This document shows, one piece after another, positions 22,834 to 33,219 of a stretch of 64,000 nucleotides of DNA. A program made the position numbers and the translations under genes. The stretch comes from Nemania diffusa (Eukaryota > Ascomycota > Sordariomycetes > Xylariales > Xylariaceae). The first letter of the stretch is position 1. Every line of letters starts with the position of its first letter. The notes under the pieces are model-generated. The model saw only the letters and a program-made list of their open reading frames with translations. It had not been told where the DNA came from and made no database searches. Location: assembly GCA_038501195.1 (NCBI GenBank), contig JBBPUQ010000009.1:3906001-3970000 (forward strand), read 5' to 3'.

Positions 22834-23031
22834 ATGCAGTTCACCTTCACCACTATTCTCGCTGCCCTGGCTATGGCCACGATTACCGAGGCGCAAAGAG
22901 CGTGCGTTGACATCGCAAGCCTCGGCGGCGCCTGCGATAGTTATTACCCTATCCAGTGCGAGATTCAGGAAAGCCCATTTCCTGGAACAGGGACGGTCAC
23001 CGAGTGCTGTGTTCGTGGGGTCTCTTGTTGA
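22834..23031 (+). CDS. Small cysteine-rich secreted protein (effector-like candidate)
   Basis: 65 residues. The chosen ATG gives a clear signal peptide (residues 1-21, ending ATITEAQ); an in-frame ATG at 22738 would bury it behind a histidine-rich leader and sits too close to the TATA box. The mature peptide is 44 residues with six cysteines at 24, 34, 42, 58, 59 and 65, spaced C-x9-C-x7-C-x15-CC-x5-C, consistent with three disulphides. Small secreted cysteine-rich proteins beside AT-rich repeat blocks are typical candidates for proteins acting on a host or on competing microbes. The function here is not known. A donor-like GTGGGGTC near the end leaves a second exon conceivable. Confidence 0.65.
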   Translation: MQFTFTTILAALAMATITEAQRACVDIASLGGACDSYYPIQCEIQESPFPGTGTVTECCVRGVSC

Positions 23032-24422
23032 TAAACGGCATTGGACTTACCACCTTTCGACGCAATATCGCTGGCGCACTCAAGGCCCAGAGTGAGTGTG
23101 ACTACCTTAGCAACCTGAGTGGAGTTTTATTTACCTAACTATCATTGCCATTAGAGGTTGTCGGCAATGCATACGTATCTCTTTGGGATGGACCTACAAC
23201 GCGGGTATTAGTCGAGAAGTAGATGGTAGCGTCGATTTTTCTACGTTGGAGGTTGTGGGCAAGGCAGTCTTTAAGATACATGCAATATTAAAGACTTGGT
23301 TTTGAACAGCCACACTTACACTATAGTTAGTGGCTGCACTCTAAGACACCTATTAAACTATGGTGAAACTATTGCAACCATTGTAATTGCGTTAAGCCAT
23401 ACCCTTTTGGATTTGTATTGCAGCATTATGCAACAATTCATCTTGGCGATGTTGTCTGTGGCGTGCCTTTTCCGCCCGGCTCTTGTCTAGCTATGTAAGC
23501 GCCGGGGGATCGAGTGCTTACCAGACATATATACTTCGGTATAAAGGACATTTATGCTGCTAACGCTGTTACGATGTGGGTTAGTAAGTGGCGGTGTGTG
23601 TTACAACCTGTAACTGTTAAATTGGTACTTATAAATTACAAAATAAAGTGAACATAACAATTATCTTTTAGTGCAGTAGCATATTTAACAATTAAAAGTT
23701 TGGGTGTTTAAGTTAATTTTTAATATAATAGTTGCTACATTAATTAATTTACAGTTTTTTATAAAATAATTAAAAAGTTATAAATTTAAAATATTTATTT
23801 TAATGTTAAATTAATAAATAGCTTTAATTGAAAAAAAGTTATTTAATAAAGTTTTATTAATATATAATATAAATTATTTAATATTAACAACATTGTTTAT
23901 ATAATTAATATATAGTTGTTATATATAAACTTTAAGCTTATAAAAAAAAAGCTTAAATTTAAATTATTTTTAAAAAACATTTTATATTATATAATTGTTT
24001 AATAATTATAATCAAATAAATATATATATATATATTTAATTAAATAATAAAGGTTTAAAATATATAATTTATATTATATAAATATATTATTAAATTAAAT
24101 ATTATATTATTATTTAATTATCAATTATATATAATGTAGTAAATTTAAGCTTAATTACATTTATTAAAAATCATAAACTTGATTTTATATTAATATTATA
24201 CATTTGTTTTTGTTAATATGAAATATTTGTTAATTTATTTATTAATACCCTTCTTTTTCTTCTTTGCTTTATGCAGGTATAAAAAACAAACAAGCTTTTA
24301 TAGCAGGCTTAAAGAAGCGCGCACATATTGGCGGTCAGCTGGGAAAGCGGTAGGGATATACGGTGGTTGGAGAAGAGGTGAGGAAGAAAGCAGACGACAG
24401 GTTCAATGGTAGCAAGACTTAC
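23032..24422. other. Intergenic, AT-only from about 23640 to 24240
   Basis: The first 600 bases have ordinary composition without a supported gene. 23640-24240 is almost pure A/T, probably a degraded repeat. Confidence 0.6.
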
Positions 24423-25694
24423 CAGGATACGCAGTCCGCGGTCGGAGTGACTATAAATATGACTGTCGTCGGAGGCAAAGTCGTTGTTCGTGTAACAACG
24501 CAGCCGTTAATCGTAGTACAATCGGCGTTAAGGCCTACATAGGTCCACACTTCGCAGCCGCTCGTGACCACTTCCTTGATCGTCGAGATACTCGTCGTCT
24601 TAGTAGGTTTCGTTGTGTATGCACACGACTCGCCCAGGTAGCGCGTGTTTGTCGTGGCGGGGAATGTCGAGCCCGAGCACACCCAGTACTGCACCACAAC
24701 TCCTTGGTCTGGGTCCTGTCCGTGGAAGCTGCAGTCGATGAATGCGGTCGAGCTAGTGAGACGGTGTGCGCAACGCTGTTGCAGGGGGTCGAGTTGATTA
24801 GGTCAGCAAGACCCTAGATTTTTCATTTTTCCATTTATTACCTAGTAGGAAGGCAGTTCTCTATTAGGGAGATACATGGCACCATAGAGGTCGATGCCGA
24901 AGGCATCGACTGACTAGGTCGTTGCGCAGTATTTACAGTAGTTTTGCTACTCCAATATTATTTCGATTGCCTTACTAGACTACTGCCTTTACTGCCTCAA
25001 ATCTCTAGAAGTGATTTTCATGGCTGTTGCCAGTCCTCTAGAGTGCGTTGTGTGTATATTGCACGCTTCGTTTCACTAGGCGTGGGGGCGTGAGGCCGGA
25101 TGCCGTGATATAGGTGTAGCCGAACGCACCTCCACCGCCCAAAAGCTGAGGTAGGGCTTCCGGATCATCTGGTTGCCAGACCGCAGAGGCTAGCACCGTG
25201 GTCCAGGGGCAAGCGAAGGTGGTTGTTTCTGATGTCGTCGTGAAACCCGTGGTGGAGCATGCCTCGGCCGTGACGCAGCTGGTGCTGTAGCAAGTCCTCG
25301 TTGTCGAAGTGCCGAAGTCGGTGATGGAGCAATCAACCTGGCAGTCAGTGATTGTGCGAATATCGGTACAAGAAGACGAGTTTTCTTCGTCGGGATTGCT
25401 GCCGCAACCGGCTCCGGCACAAGAGCCTCCTCCTGGACATCCAGGTCCGATCCAGTCGCAGATACCTATGCAGGGGAACTGGACCTGGAAGAAGAACTTG
25501 CATGCGTGCCCACAGCCTGAGATGCATGTCGGCTTAGGTGACCCGCTCGAAACGTGGACGGCGAGTATTTCTCGTGATAGTAGAAAACCCTTGATTACTT
25601 TTGTTGTTTGGGAAGAAGATGAGTGGAAGATAATACATCGTGTGAGCTGTGATAATGCTTCGTTTGTTGAAGAAACTGCCGAGACTTGGATTCT
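24423..25694 (-). pseudogene. C-terminal region of a GH18 chitinase-type gene, interrupted by a repeat
   Basis: Minus-strand reading gives cysteine- and threonine-rich sequence typical of the long C-terminal region of fungal GH18 (class V, killer-toxin-like) chitinases: CISGCGHACKFFFQVQFPC, CDWIGPGCPGGGSC, SSSCTDIRTITDCQVDC, TTRTCYSTSCVTAEACSTTG and ACPWTTVLAS. After an inserted element (24794-25075) the protein resumes with AFIDCSFHGQDPDQGVV, VQYWVCSGS and NTRYLGESCAYTT, ending at an exon boundary (TCCTG|GTAAGT at 24423/24422). No catalytic GH18 domain is present upstream: the frame closes at a TGA at 25697-25695. The insertion and missing catalytic part make it a relic. Confidence 0.6.
24794..25075. 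repeat. Dispersed repeat, copy B, inside the chitinase relic
   Basis: 282 bases sharing both ends with 11118-11358 (see that entry). It contains the hairpin GTCGATGCC-GAA-GGCATCGAC. Coding sequence of the chitinase relic lies on both sides, so this is an insertion. No clear target duplication was seen. Confidence 0.7.
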
Positions 25695-27755
25695 TCAAGG
25701 CATGCTCCTATTTTCAGCGACAATGCAGCCTCTGCGTTGTGGTTAATTCTTCGATACTGCAACGGCTAGTGCTGGGCGTGTGCTTTTTTTAATGCCCGAG
25801 AACAAGATTATTGTAACTCGGCAATTAGCAGAGTCGGCACAACAGTTGACGTTTAATGAATAATAACGACTAAGTCATATCCCCTATTAAATTAGAGAGC
25901 AAGGTATCTTGATTGCCGATTGCGACGCGTGCGGCAGGATATTTTGACCACGCCTAATCCGCACCATGGTGTTGACCAGTCGGCAGGCGGGCGGAGAGGG
26001 TTCCTAGCCGCTGAGAGCCTTGATGTCGACACCAGACTCGCTGAGTCGCAGGTTGAGCTTGTATTTCTTGGAGGAAATGGCACCTGATTTCGAGGAGCCG
26101 GTGTTGGAGAAGGAGACCTGTGGCGGATCATATATACTGTTATTACTCCTGGCGTAATAACGGCGTCGTTTTTTCCGTCAGAAGACCAAGTTAGAGCCGG
26201 CACGAGGCGTCGCGTCTAGATCATCCGAATTGTCGGCACCGGTGAGACGTCTCTTCTTTGGAGTTGATGATATCTCGTCCTCGTTCCTTTTCCTGTTCCT
26301 ATTGCTGCCGCTGTCGCTATGGGCGCCTTCACGTGAGGCGGGAGGACTGGTGAGTTGTTGCTGCTGAGTGCGCTTTCGTTTCCTCGGCTTTTTTGGTGTC
26401 AGATATAAGCGATGGCATGTAATTGGGGTTGAATAAGTGTATTGATGTCTCTTCTTCATGTCGGTCTCATGTTGCGGTGACCGCGCCTGTAGGCAGAATT
26501 GTATGGGGGCCCCTGTCATCCTGACATGGGCCCGCCATTGGATACCCCTTTAGTCAATATACCGAATAAACTTATATCCCTTTTATCTGACACACCCCCT
26601 TAGGAAGCATCGCCTTGTACCAGACTAGTCTGATGTGTATTTTAAGTAGTCGACGGCTAGGAGAAGCCGCAGTGCGTTGCTAATTGTCGGGGAGAGTTGT
26701 TTCCAAAATTTCTCGAGCTCTTAGATTGTCAGACGAAACATCAACACTTAGTCGTAGTCTTCATCAGAGGAATCCTTGTAGTCTCCGTCAAACGGATCTT
26801 CGTAGTCGTAGTCGGAGAGATCTTCGTCGGAGCCGAAAATATAGTTCCCCTTATTCCCTTCTTCGGAATAAATGGGAAGGTAGTTAACAACTATACAGTT
26901 AACATCACTACCCCTCGACGCCTCATTTATGTGGATGCCATCGTTGCTGAGAGCATCATTACAAGAATCAAAGTCTTCAGTGGCATCAACCCGCTGCCCT
27001 AAAAACGTTTGTCTCGGCATCATAGTCGTGGGCGACGTCTACATAGCAAGGGACGGTGGAAGCTGTGTTTTGGCTACAAAGCTTGTAGAGTATCTAGGCG
27101 ACGTGTACGTGGCAAAAGGAGGTGGTGGTATTTTGGCTACCACCTAGTGTTACCCGGCAGGCTGAGCCATGCCTTGACGGCTTCGACTACCTTCTGCTAG
27201 TCTTGTTGCAGATCTAGCGCCCTTAGGTGGCTGGCGTCAGGATGCTGCAGCAATATCTGCCTGGCCGCTTTGGTGAAGCAGCAAACCGCAGTCCTTCTCC
27301 TAAGGCGACAAGAGTCCAGGAGGAACTCTCATTGTTTATACTGCTTTCTCAAAAGGCGTAAGGTTAGCCTGTACGATCCATGCTCCGAAATGAGCAAAGG
27401 CGAATCTAGACATGGTATAGTGTGAGAAAACCAATTTGTTTCGAATGCCGTCGTACGACACAACCAATTCTCTGCGTACAACATGGGCTGGAGCACCAGC
27501 CTATGTTTGGCAAATGTGATCATCACCATCCATCCCCGAGTCATGCCTCTTGCTCATACAGACAGGGAGCAATGCAGGCTACAGGGAACGGGTGCGGTGG
27601 TCTTCTGGCAGGGACCGAAGAGCGGTTTCCTCTTCATTTGTCTCATTTTCCTCCAGGACCAGGGGTGCATGTGACGGCTCAGAACTTCATCACCTCCCAC
27701 GACGACAAAGTGTTACTAATAATCTCGACCTTTTAGGCATAGTGCATGCTTGCTC
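25695..27755. other. Intergenic, short unassigned frames
   Basis: Minus-strand frame 26519-26178 encodes a basic, low-complexity peptide (KKPRKRKRT, KKRR) that could be nuclear, but its gene structure is unclear. Plus-strand frame 26929-27147 carries an internal duplication: GDVYIARDGG...VLATK then GDVYVAKGGGGILATT, a 69-base tandem repeat in the DNA (about 27028-27140). Neither is recognised, and no gene is called. Confidence 0.4.
26137..26178 (+). repeat. Stem-loop repeat, copy 3
   Basis: GTTATTAC and GTAATAAC form a perfect stem, followed by GGCGTCGTTTTTTCCGT. Related to 11365-11406 and 21985-22023. Confidence 0.55.
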
Positions 27756-28904
27756 TTACGGAGGCCCAAAGTTCCGCACCTTCTCCCTCAACCATTTCCT
27801 TCTCTCGGGCGATCCCATCGGACGTCTCGCTGTACAACGGTACTCAATAGCTGCTCTCGCCTCACCATCCCTCCGCAAAAGCGTGCTCGGTCCCATCTCA
27901 ACACCACTGTACATGAACTTTGATTTGCCCTCAATCCCGTCGAAATGAACCAGCTGGCCCGCATTCTCGCGCAGGTCGTCGAGATGGTAGGACGTGATTG
28001 TGGAGGATAGGTACTCGAATATCGGGCTCCAGGACCCGGACATGAGGTATATGTCTGTCATATGCAGCTTCGCTGGCCGGACAGACTCGAGGAATGCGAG
28101 GAGGTGGTCTGATGGGATGTACAGGCCTTGAATACTGCAGTACTGGAGGTTGATTTCGGATACTAGTGGGCTGGGTTCTTGGGGTACTGGTATGGGTGGT
28201 TGACCTGGTATGCCGCAGTTGTACCAGTAGAGGTTGAGTGTCTCTATCTGCGCCATGGTGTCTAGTAGTTGGATCATGCGTTGTAAGAGGATGGTGCAGT
28301 GTAGGCTTTGATCGTCCCTGATTGTGAAGGTGTCGCTTGTTTGGCTGGAGGGTGTAGATTGTGATGTCAGGCTCATGGTGAGGTGTCGCAGGGAGGTTAG
28401 GGCTGAGAGCCAGGGCGCGAGACTCGCAGGTGTAGGAACCAAATTGAAGTAGGGTAGACTGCGTTGAACAGCGAGATCGGGAGGATATTCGCTTTCATTT
28501 TGAAGTGGCATATCGTCGAGGCGAGGCCCAGTAATATAGGGAGGGGTGCCGAAGGACAACGAGACGAGACCTGATGATGAGGAGTTCTTTCTCAGATTTT
28601 CGAATGCATTCGCGAGAAGCTGTAAGTTGGCGGCGTAGTTCTCATTGTGCGCAACGCTGGTGATAGAGCAGTGCTGCATGAAGCAGCCTGGACGGCCTTG
28701 CTCAGTCATGTATGCGAACTCGTCCACTGATAGCTTGCCAATGCTTAGTGTTTTTCTCAAGAAAAGCCGAGTATTATTTTGCGGAGCAAGCTTGAATGCG
28801 AGTGCGCGGCATGCGAGCCGGAGACTGAGGATAGGCTCGATTGTTAGGTATGCTGTGATTTGGAGTATCACCTCGACGGGGAGGGACTTGAGTGTTGGTG
28901 GCAT
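27756..28904 (-). CDS. F-box-domain protein
   Basis: Single exon, 382 residues from ATG 28904. The frame is open to an upstream ATG at 29144, which would add 80 residues with a hydrophobic stretch; I prefer the internal start because the F-box then lies at the N-terminus, as usual. The F-box is LKSLPVEVILQITAYLTIEPILSLRLACRA, at about 5-34. It would bind Skp1 and recruit targets to an SCF ubiquitin ligase. The rest has scattered leucine-rich strands (SLRHLTMSL, QIETLNLYW, EINLQYCSIQGL) suggestive of a degenerate repeat fold, and ends in a basic RRKWLREKVRNF segment. The target is unknown. No neighbours suggest a pathway. Confidence 0.75.
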   Translation of the reverse strand: MPPTLKSLPVEVILQITAYLTIEPILSLRLACRALAFKLAPQNNTRLFLRKTLSIGKLSVDEFAYMTEQGRPGCFMQHCSITSVAHNENYAANLQLLANAFENLRKNSSSSGLVSLSFGTPPYITGPRLDDMPLQNESEYPPDLAVQRSLPYFNLVPTPASLAPWLSALTSLRHLTMSLTSQSTPSSQTSDTFTIRDDQSLHCTILLQRMIQLLDTMAQIETLNLYWYNCGIPGQPPIPVPQEPSPLVSEINLQYCSIQGLYIPSDHLLAFLESVRPAKLHMTDIYLMSGSWSPIFEYLSSTITSYHLDDLRENAGQLVHFDGIEGKSKFMYSGVEMGPSTLLRRDGEARAAIEYRCTARRPMGSPERRKWLREKVRNFGPP

Positions 28905-29360
28905 GGGGAGTCGTTCAACCGTGTTCGGGCTGTCCAGAGACAGAAATTGACCGAATGACAAGAAAAAGCGCCTCAGGCGCCGAAATTGTTGAGTAGATGT
29001 GCAGCGGAGTATGAGAGTAGGAAGACAAGAGAGAAGTAAATGCGATTGGAAGATAATGAGAAACAGGGTAAACGAAGGACCTTGGTCTCGTATTATAGAG
29101 ATTTTGGCGCAGGACGGCCACTCGGCGGCCTGTAACGGAGGCATCGACCCCTGTCAAGGGTGTGGCTGCGGTCAAAATCTAAAAATGTCGTGTCAACCGA
29201 TTAACAAGCAAACAAAAGTCGAAATGCCGCTTCATCAAGACGGGCCGGTCTTCTCGTTTCATTTATATAAACTAGGCACCGACTACATACGTAAGACAAG
29301 TAGTCTCGCCAGATAGTCCTATAGAATGACACCAATGCACAATACTGGGCATGCAATATT
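28905..29360. other. Intergenic
   Basis: Contains the presumed promoter of the F-box gene on the minus strand. No other feature seen. Confidence 0.5.
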
Positions 29361-30077
29361 ATGAAAACAACCCTACTTCGCGCCCATCCACCATGGTCTG
29401 CTCATACAAAATCCCGAAGTTGGGCTGGTTGTTGCCATCGGCATTTGAATCGTACTCAAATAATGCTTTCCCTTGATATGCCGTTGTGTAGTCCTCAATA
29501 TTCGTCGCAATGTAGTTATAATCTACTATCCCGGGACCCGAGTCCCGGTATAAGGCCTCTCAACGTCGCAGTCAGTTGGCCTATGTCCCCGGCGTAAAGC
29601 TGGGTGTTAGGACCCGGAGACCCAACCATTGCCTGCGAGCCACCATGTACTTTCGTGCTCCCGCCGTGGAAACTTCCGGGGCCTACGGTCATCTCCCGGC
29701 CCCCGATCACGGAGACGGTACTCGACATGTACACATCAGTGCAGACTCTAACCAACAGCATCACCAGTACAGTATACGTGTCTGTCACGACCGTGACTAC
29801 TATCACTCTGCCGTCCCTAACGACGGATCAAATTGATGTGTGGAACGTGCAATGGACCGACATTTACGAGACAATCATTTATTTCACCAGCAGTCTCATC
29901 TTCCCGCCAGTCATTATGGCTCAGAGTCCCGATATCATCCAAACCGGTACAAGATCGACGACACTGGCAGGCCGTATCTACACTTATAGTCCTGTTCCGT
30001 ACCCAGACCAAACTCCAACGACCACCAAGCCCCCCCCCGCCACCGCCCCCCTCAAGTCAGCGCTCCACACAGGTAAA
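29361..30077 (+). pseudogene. Central region of a GH18 chitinase-type gene, with a stop codon
   Basis: A single frame (interrupted by TAA at 29595-29597) reads SQCSYNLLSRDPSPGIRPLNVAVSWPMSPA, stop, SWVLGPGDPTIACEPPCTFVLPPWKLPGPTVI, then threonine-rich VTTVTTITLPSLTTDQIDVWN and TPTTTKPPPAT. Class V chitinases have this linker (LNVAVxGPMSP, GxGPGDP, CxPPCTFVLPPxKLPxPT) between the GH18 domain and the cysteine-rich tail. A one-base C-to-T change (CAA to TAA) explains the stop. The sequence runs into an AT-only block at 30078. The GH18 catalytic domain is absent. This part of the protein directly precedes, in the family, the part found in the relic at 24423-25694. Confidence 0.6.
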
Positions 30078-30146
30078 ACAAGTCAAATAAACAGCTTTTG
30101 ACGTGATTTGCTTTAATTAATCGCAAAAAGCGCTTATTTGACTTGT
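30078..30146. repeat. Inverted repeat at the edge of the AT block
   Basis: ACAAGTCAAATAAACAGCTTTT (30078-30099, 22 bases with small differences) is mirrored by AAAAGCGCTTATTTGACTTGT at 30126-30146. It sits exactly where chitinase-like sequence ends and A/T-only DNA begins. Confidence 0.6.
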
Positions 30147-32953
30147 TTAATTAAATTTATTGTTTTAATAAAATAATTATTTGATTAAATAAATTAAATA
30201 AATTAAAAATATTAAATATATTAATTAATTAAAATTAAAACTTTTATTAAAGTTTTTATTTGTTTTAATTGTTATTTATAAACTATTTGAATTTTTTTAT
30301 AACTAATATTATAAATATTAAATAATTTTTAAAATATTTATTTTAATAAATAGTTATAATAAAATTATTATAAATTTATATTAATTAAATATTTTTTTAT
30401 ATTTAGTTAATATTATTAATATAAATAATATATTAATAATAAATTAATTTAATATAAAAAATTATTTTTGTTTAATTTGTTATTATTATAAAAAGTTACA
30501 ATTTAGTTTTAAATAATTAATTTTATTAAAAACTAAATAATAGTTTAATTTATTTTTATAAACTTTTTTGTTATTATTTAAATTAAATTTATTATAAGTT
30601 TTATTTATAAATTTTTTAAAAATAAATTTAAAAATAAATAAAATAATAATAGTAATTTTAAATATAATATTATTAATATATTAGTTTTTTTAATATATTT
30701 TAATTTATTAATAAATTTTTTTAGTTTTTATAAAGTTTTTTTTTTAAAAGTTTTTTAATTATATATTTAAATAAAAAATAATAACTATTTAATAAATAAA
30801 TATTTTTTTAAATAATTGTTTATATTTTTATAGCTTTTTATATATTTATTAAAAATTAATATAAATTTTATTTATATTAATAATATTTAAAATATATATA
30901 TTAGTTTAATAATTAATAAAACAATATTATTTTTTATAAATATAAAAAACTATAATAATTTTTAAACTTTATTAAATAAAAATAAATTATTAATAAAATA
31001 AATAGTAATTAAATATAAAAAGTTATATAAATAATAATAATTAAAATTATAAAAATAAAATTTTAAAATTTTTTTTTTTTTTTTTTTAAAAAAAATAAAA
31101 ACAAATTAAATATAAATATAAATAATTTTTAAACTTTTTAAAAAAAACTATAACATTAAATAAATTAATTTTACTATTTTTATATTAAAATATTATTTTA
31201 ATAAAAAAGTTTAAAATAATATTAATTTTATAATAAATTTTTTAGTTTTTTATTTTAAATATATAATTAATAAAAATATATTTATTAATATTAAAATTAT
31301 TATATAATATTATATATAACTTAAAAATTTTTTTTTAAAAATAATAAAGCTATAAATTTAAATTAAAAAAAAATTTTAATAAATATTATTTTTAATTTTT
31401 ATTATAAAGTTTTAATAAAAAATATTTATATTATTAAATAAAATATTAATTAATTTAAATATATTGAAATTTTTAAAAATAATATTATTTTTATTATTAA
31501 TAAATTTATTAATATTTTTTTTATAAACTATTTTATTAATATTATTATTTTTAACTTTATTATAAAAAATTAAAAAAATTTATAATTAATTTTATTAAAA
31601 ATAATAAATTATATAATAATATTAATAATATAACTTTAATAATAAATTTTATATTATTAAATAAAAACTTTGATTTTATTTTTAAATAAAAAATATTATA
31701 AAAAAGCTATTAAAATTTTATTGTTTATATAAATATTATTTAAAATAAAAAACTTTAGTTTAAATTATAAATTAAATTATTTAATAATTTTATAAATATA
31801 TAATTTAATATTTTTAACAAAATATAAACTAATAATATATTAAAAATTTAAAAACTTAATATATAACTTTTAGTTTTAATTAATATAATAGCTAATAATA
31901 TTAATAATATTTTTTTTAAAAAATAATTTTTATAAATTAAAAAAAATATAAATTTTAAATTTAATAAAAATAATTTTAATTATAATAATTTTAAAAACTA
32001 GTTTAAAAATAGTTTTAATTTATTAAATAATAATAAATTAATTTATTATTAAAATTAAAATTAATTAAAAATTTAAAAATTTAATTATAAATTTAAATTT
32101 TTAATATTAAAATAAATTAAATAATATATTAAATAAAATATAAAACTAAATCAATAGTTATTTTTATTAAATAATTAATTTTATAATATATAAATTAATT
32201 ATAGTTTAAAATTATTAAAAAATAATAATAAATAATAATTAAAATTAAAAAATTATTATCAATATTATATTTTAAATAAAAATAATATTTAATTAAATTT
32301 ATAACTTTTATATTTAATATTTTAATATATTGTTTATTTTTATAATAATAATCAAATTATATTTTTTTATTTTTAATTAAAATATTAAAATTATTAAAAA
32401 TAACTAATATAAAATATATAATTTTTATTAAAAATTTAAATTTAAAAAAAAATATATTAAATTAAATTGTTTAATATATTAAAAGTTAAAATAATAATTT
32501 ATTTATAAATAAATTATTTTATAAAAAATATTTAAAAGTTTTAAATTTTAAAAAAATTATTATATTATATTTTAATTTATAAAATATTTTATTATTAATT
32601 AAATTTTTAGTTTTAATATATATATATAAAAAAATAATATTTATTTAAAAGTAATAATATATTATATTTTAAAAAAATATTATTAAAAACTATATAATAA
32701 TATTATTATTAATATATTATTTAATTAAATATAATAAAAAAAATAAAAAATAAATTTATTAAAAAGTTAAAACTAAAAATAAAAACATTTTAAAAAATAT
32801 ATTTTTATAAAATAAAAAATATATTAATTTAAAATATTTTGTTTTTTTAATAATAATTATAATATTTATAATAATAAAAATAAAAATATAAAAATAAAAA
32901 TAAAAGAAATAATAAAAAAAAATAAATAATAAAAAATAATAATAAATAATATT

Positions 32954-33219
32954 TGTTGAAATACTAATATAAGTTACAACTGTATGTTGTAGTTTGTACA
33001 ATGTAGTATTTGTACTATAGTTATATAAATAAATATATAGTTATATAAATAAATATTTATTTTATATGCTAACAAAAATTTTATTTATAATAAAATCTTT
33101 AGCTATATAAAAAAACTTCTTTTAAAATTAATTATTAATATAAATATAATATAACTAGTTTTATATTTTGTTTATATATAATTTATATATATTATTATAT
33201 ATATATAGTTTATTTAATA
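32954..33219. repeat. Left LTR (266 bases)
   Basis: Matches 40709-40974 over its full length. Differences are nearly all transitions. Identical core segments include TTATATAAATAAATATATAG and TTTATATATAATTTATATAT. Confidence 0.85.

Noticed and set aside
25309..25746. 145-codon plus-strand frame
   Set aside because: Opposite-strand shadow of the chitinase relic, whose cysteine pattern on the minus strand is clearly the coding sense.
28645..28950. 101-codon plus-strand frame
   Set aside because: Antisense of the F-box gene.
32759..33001. Minus-strand reading frame of 80 codons in the AT block
   Set aside because: Made of Phe/Tyr/Ile/Lys only, as A/T-only DNA gives by chance, and it overlaps the left LTR.
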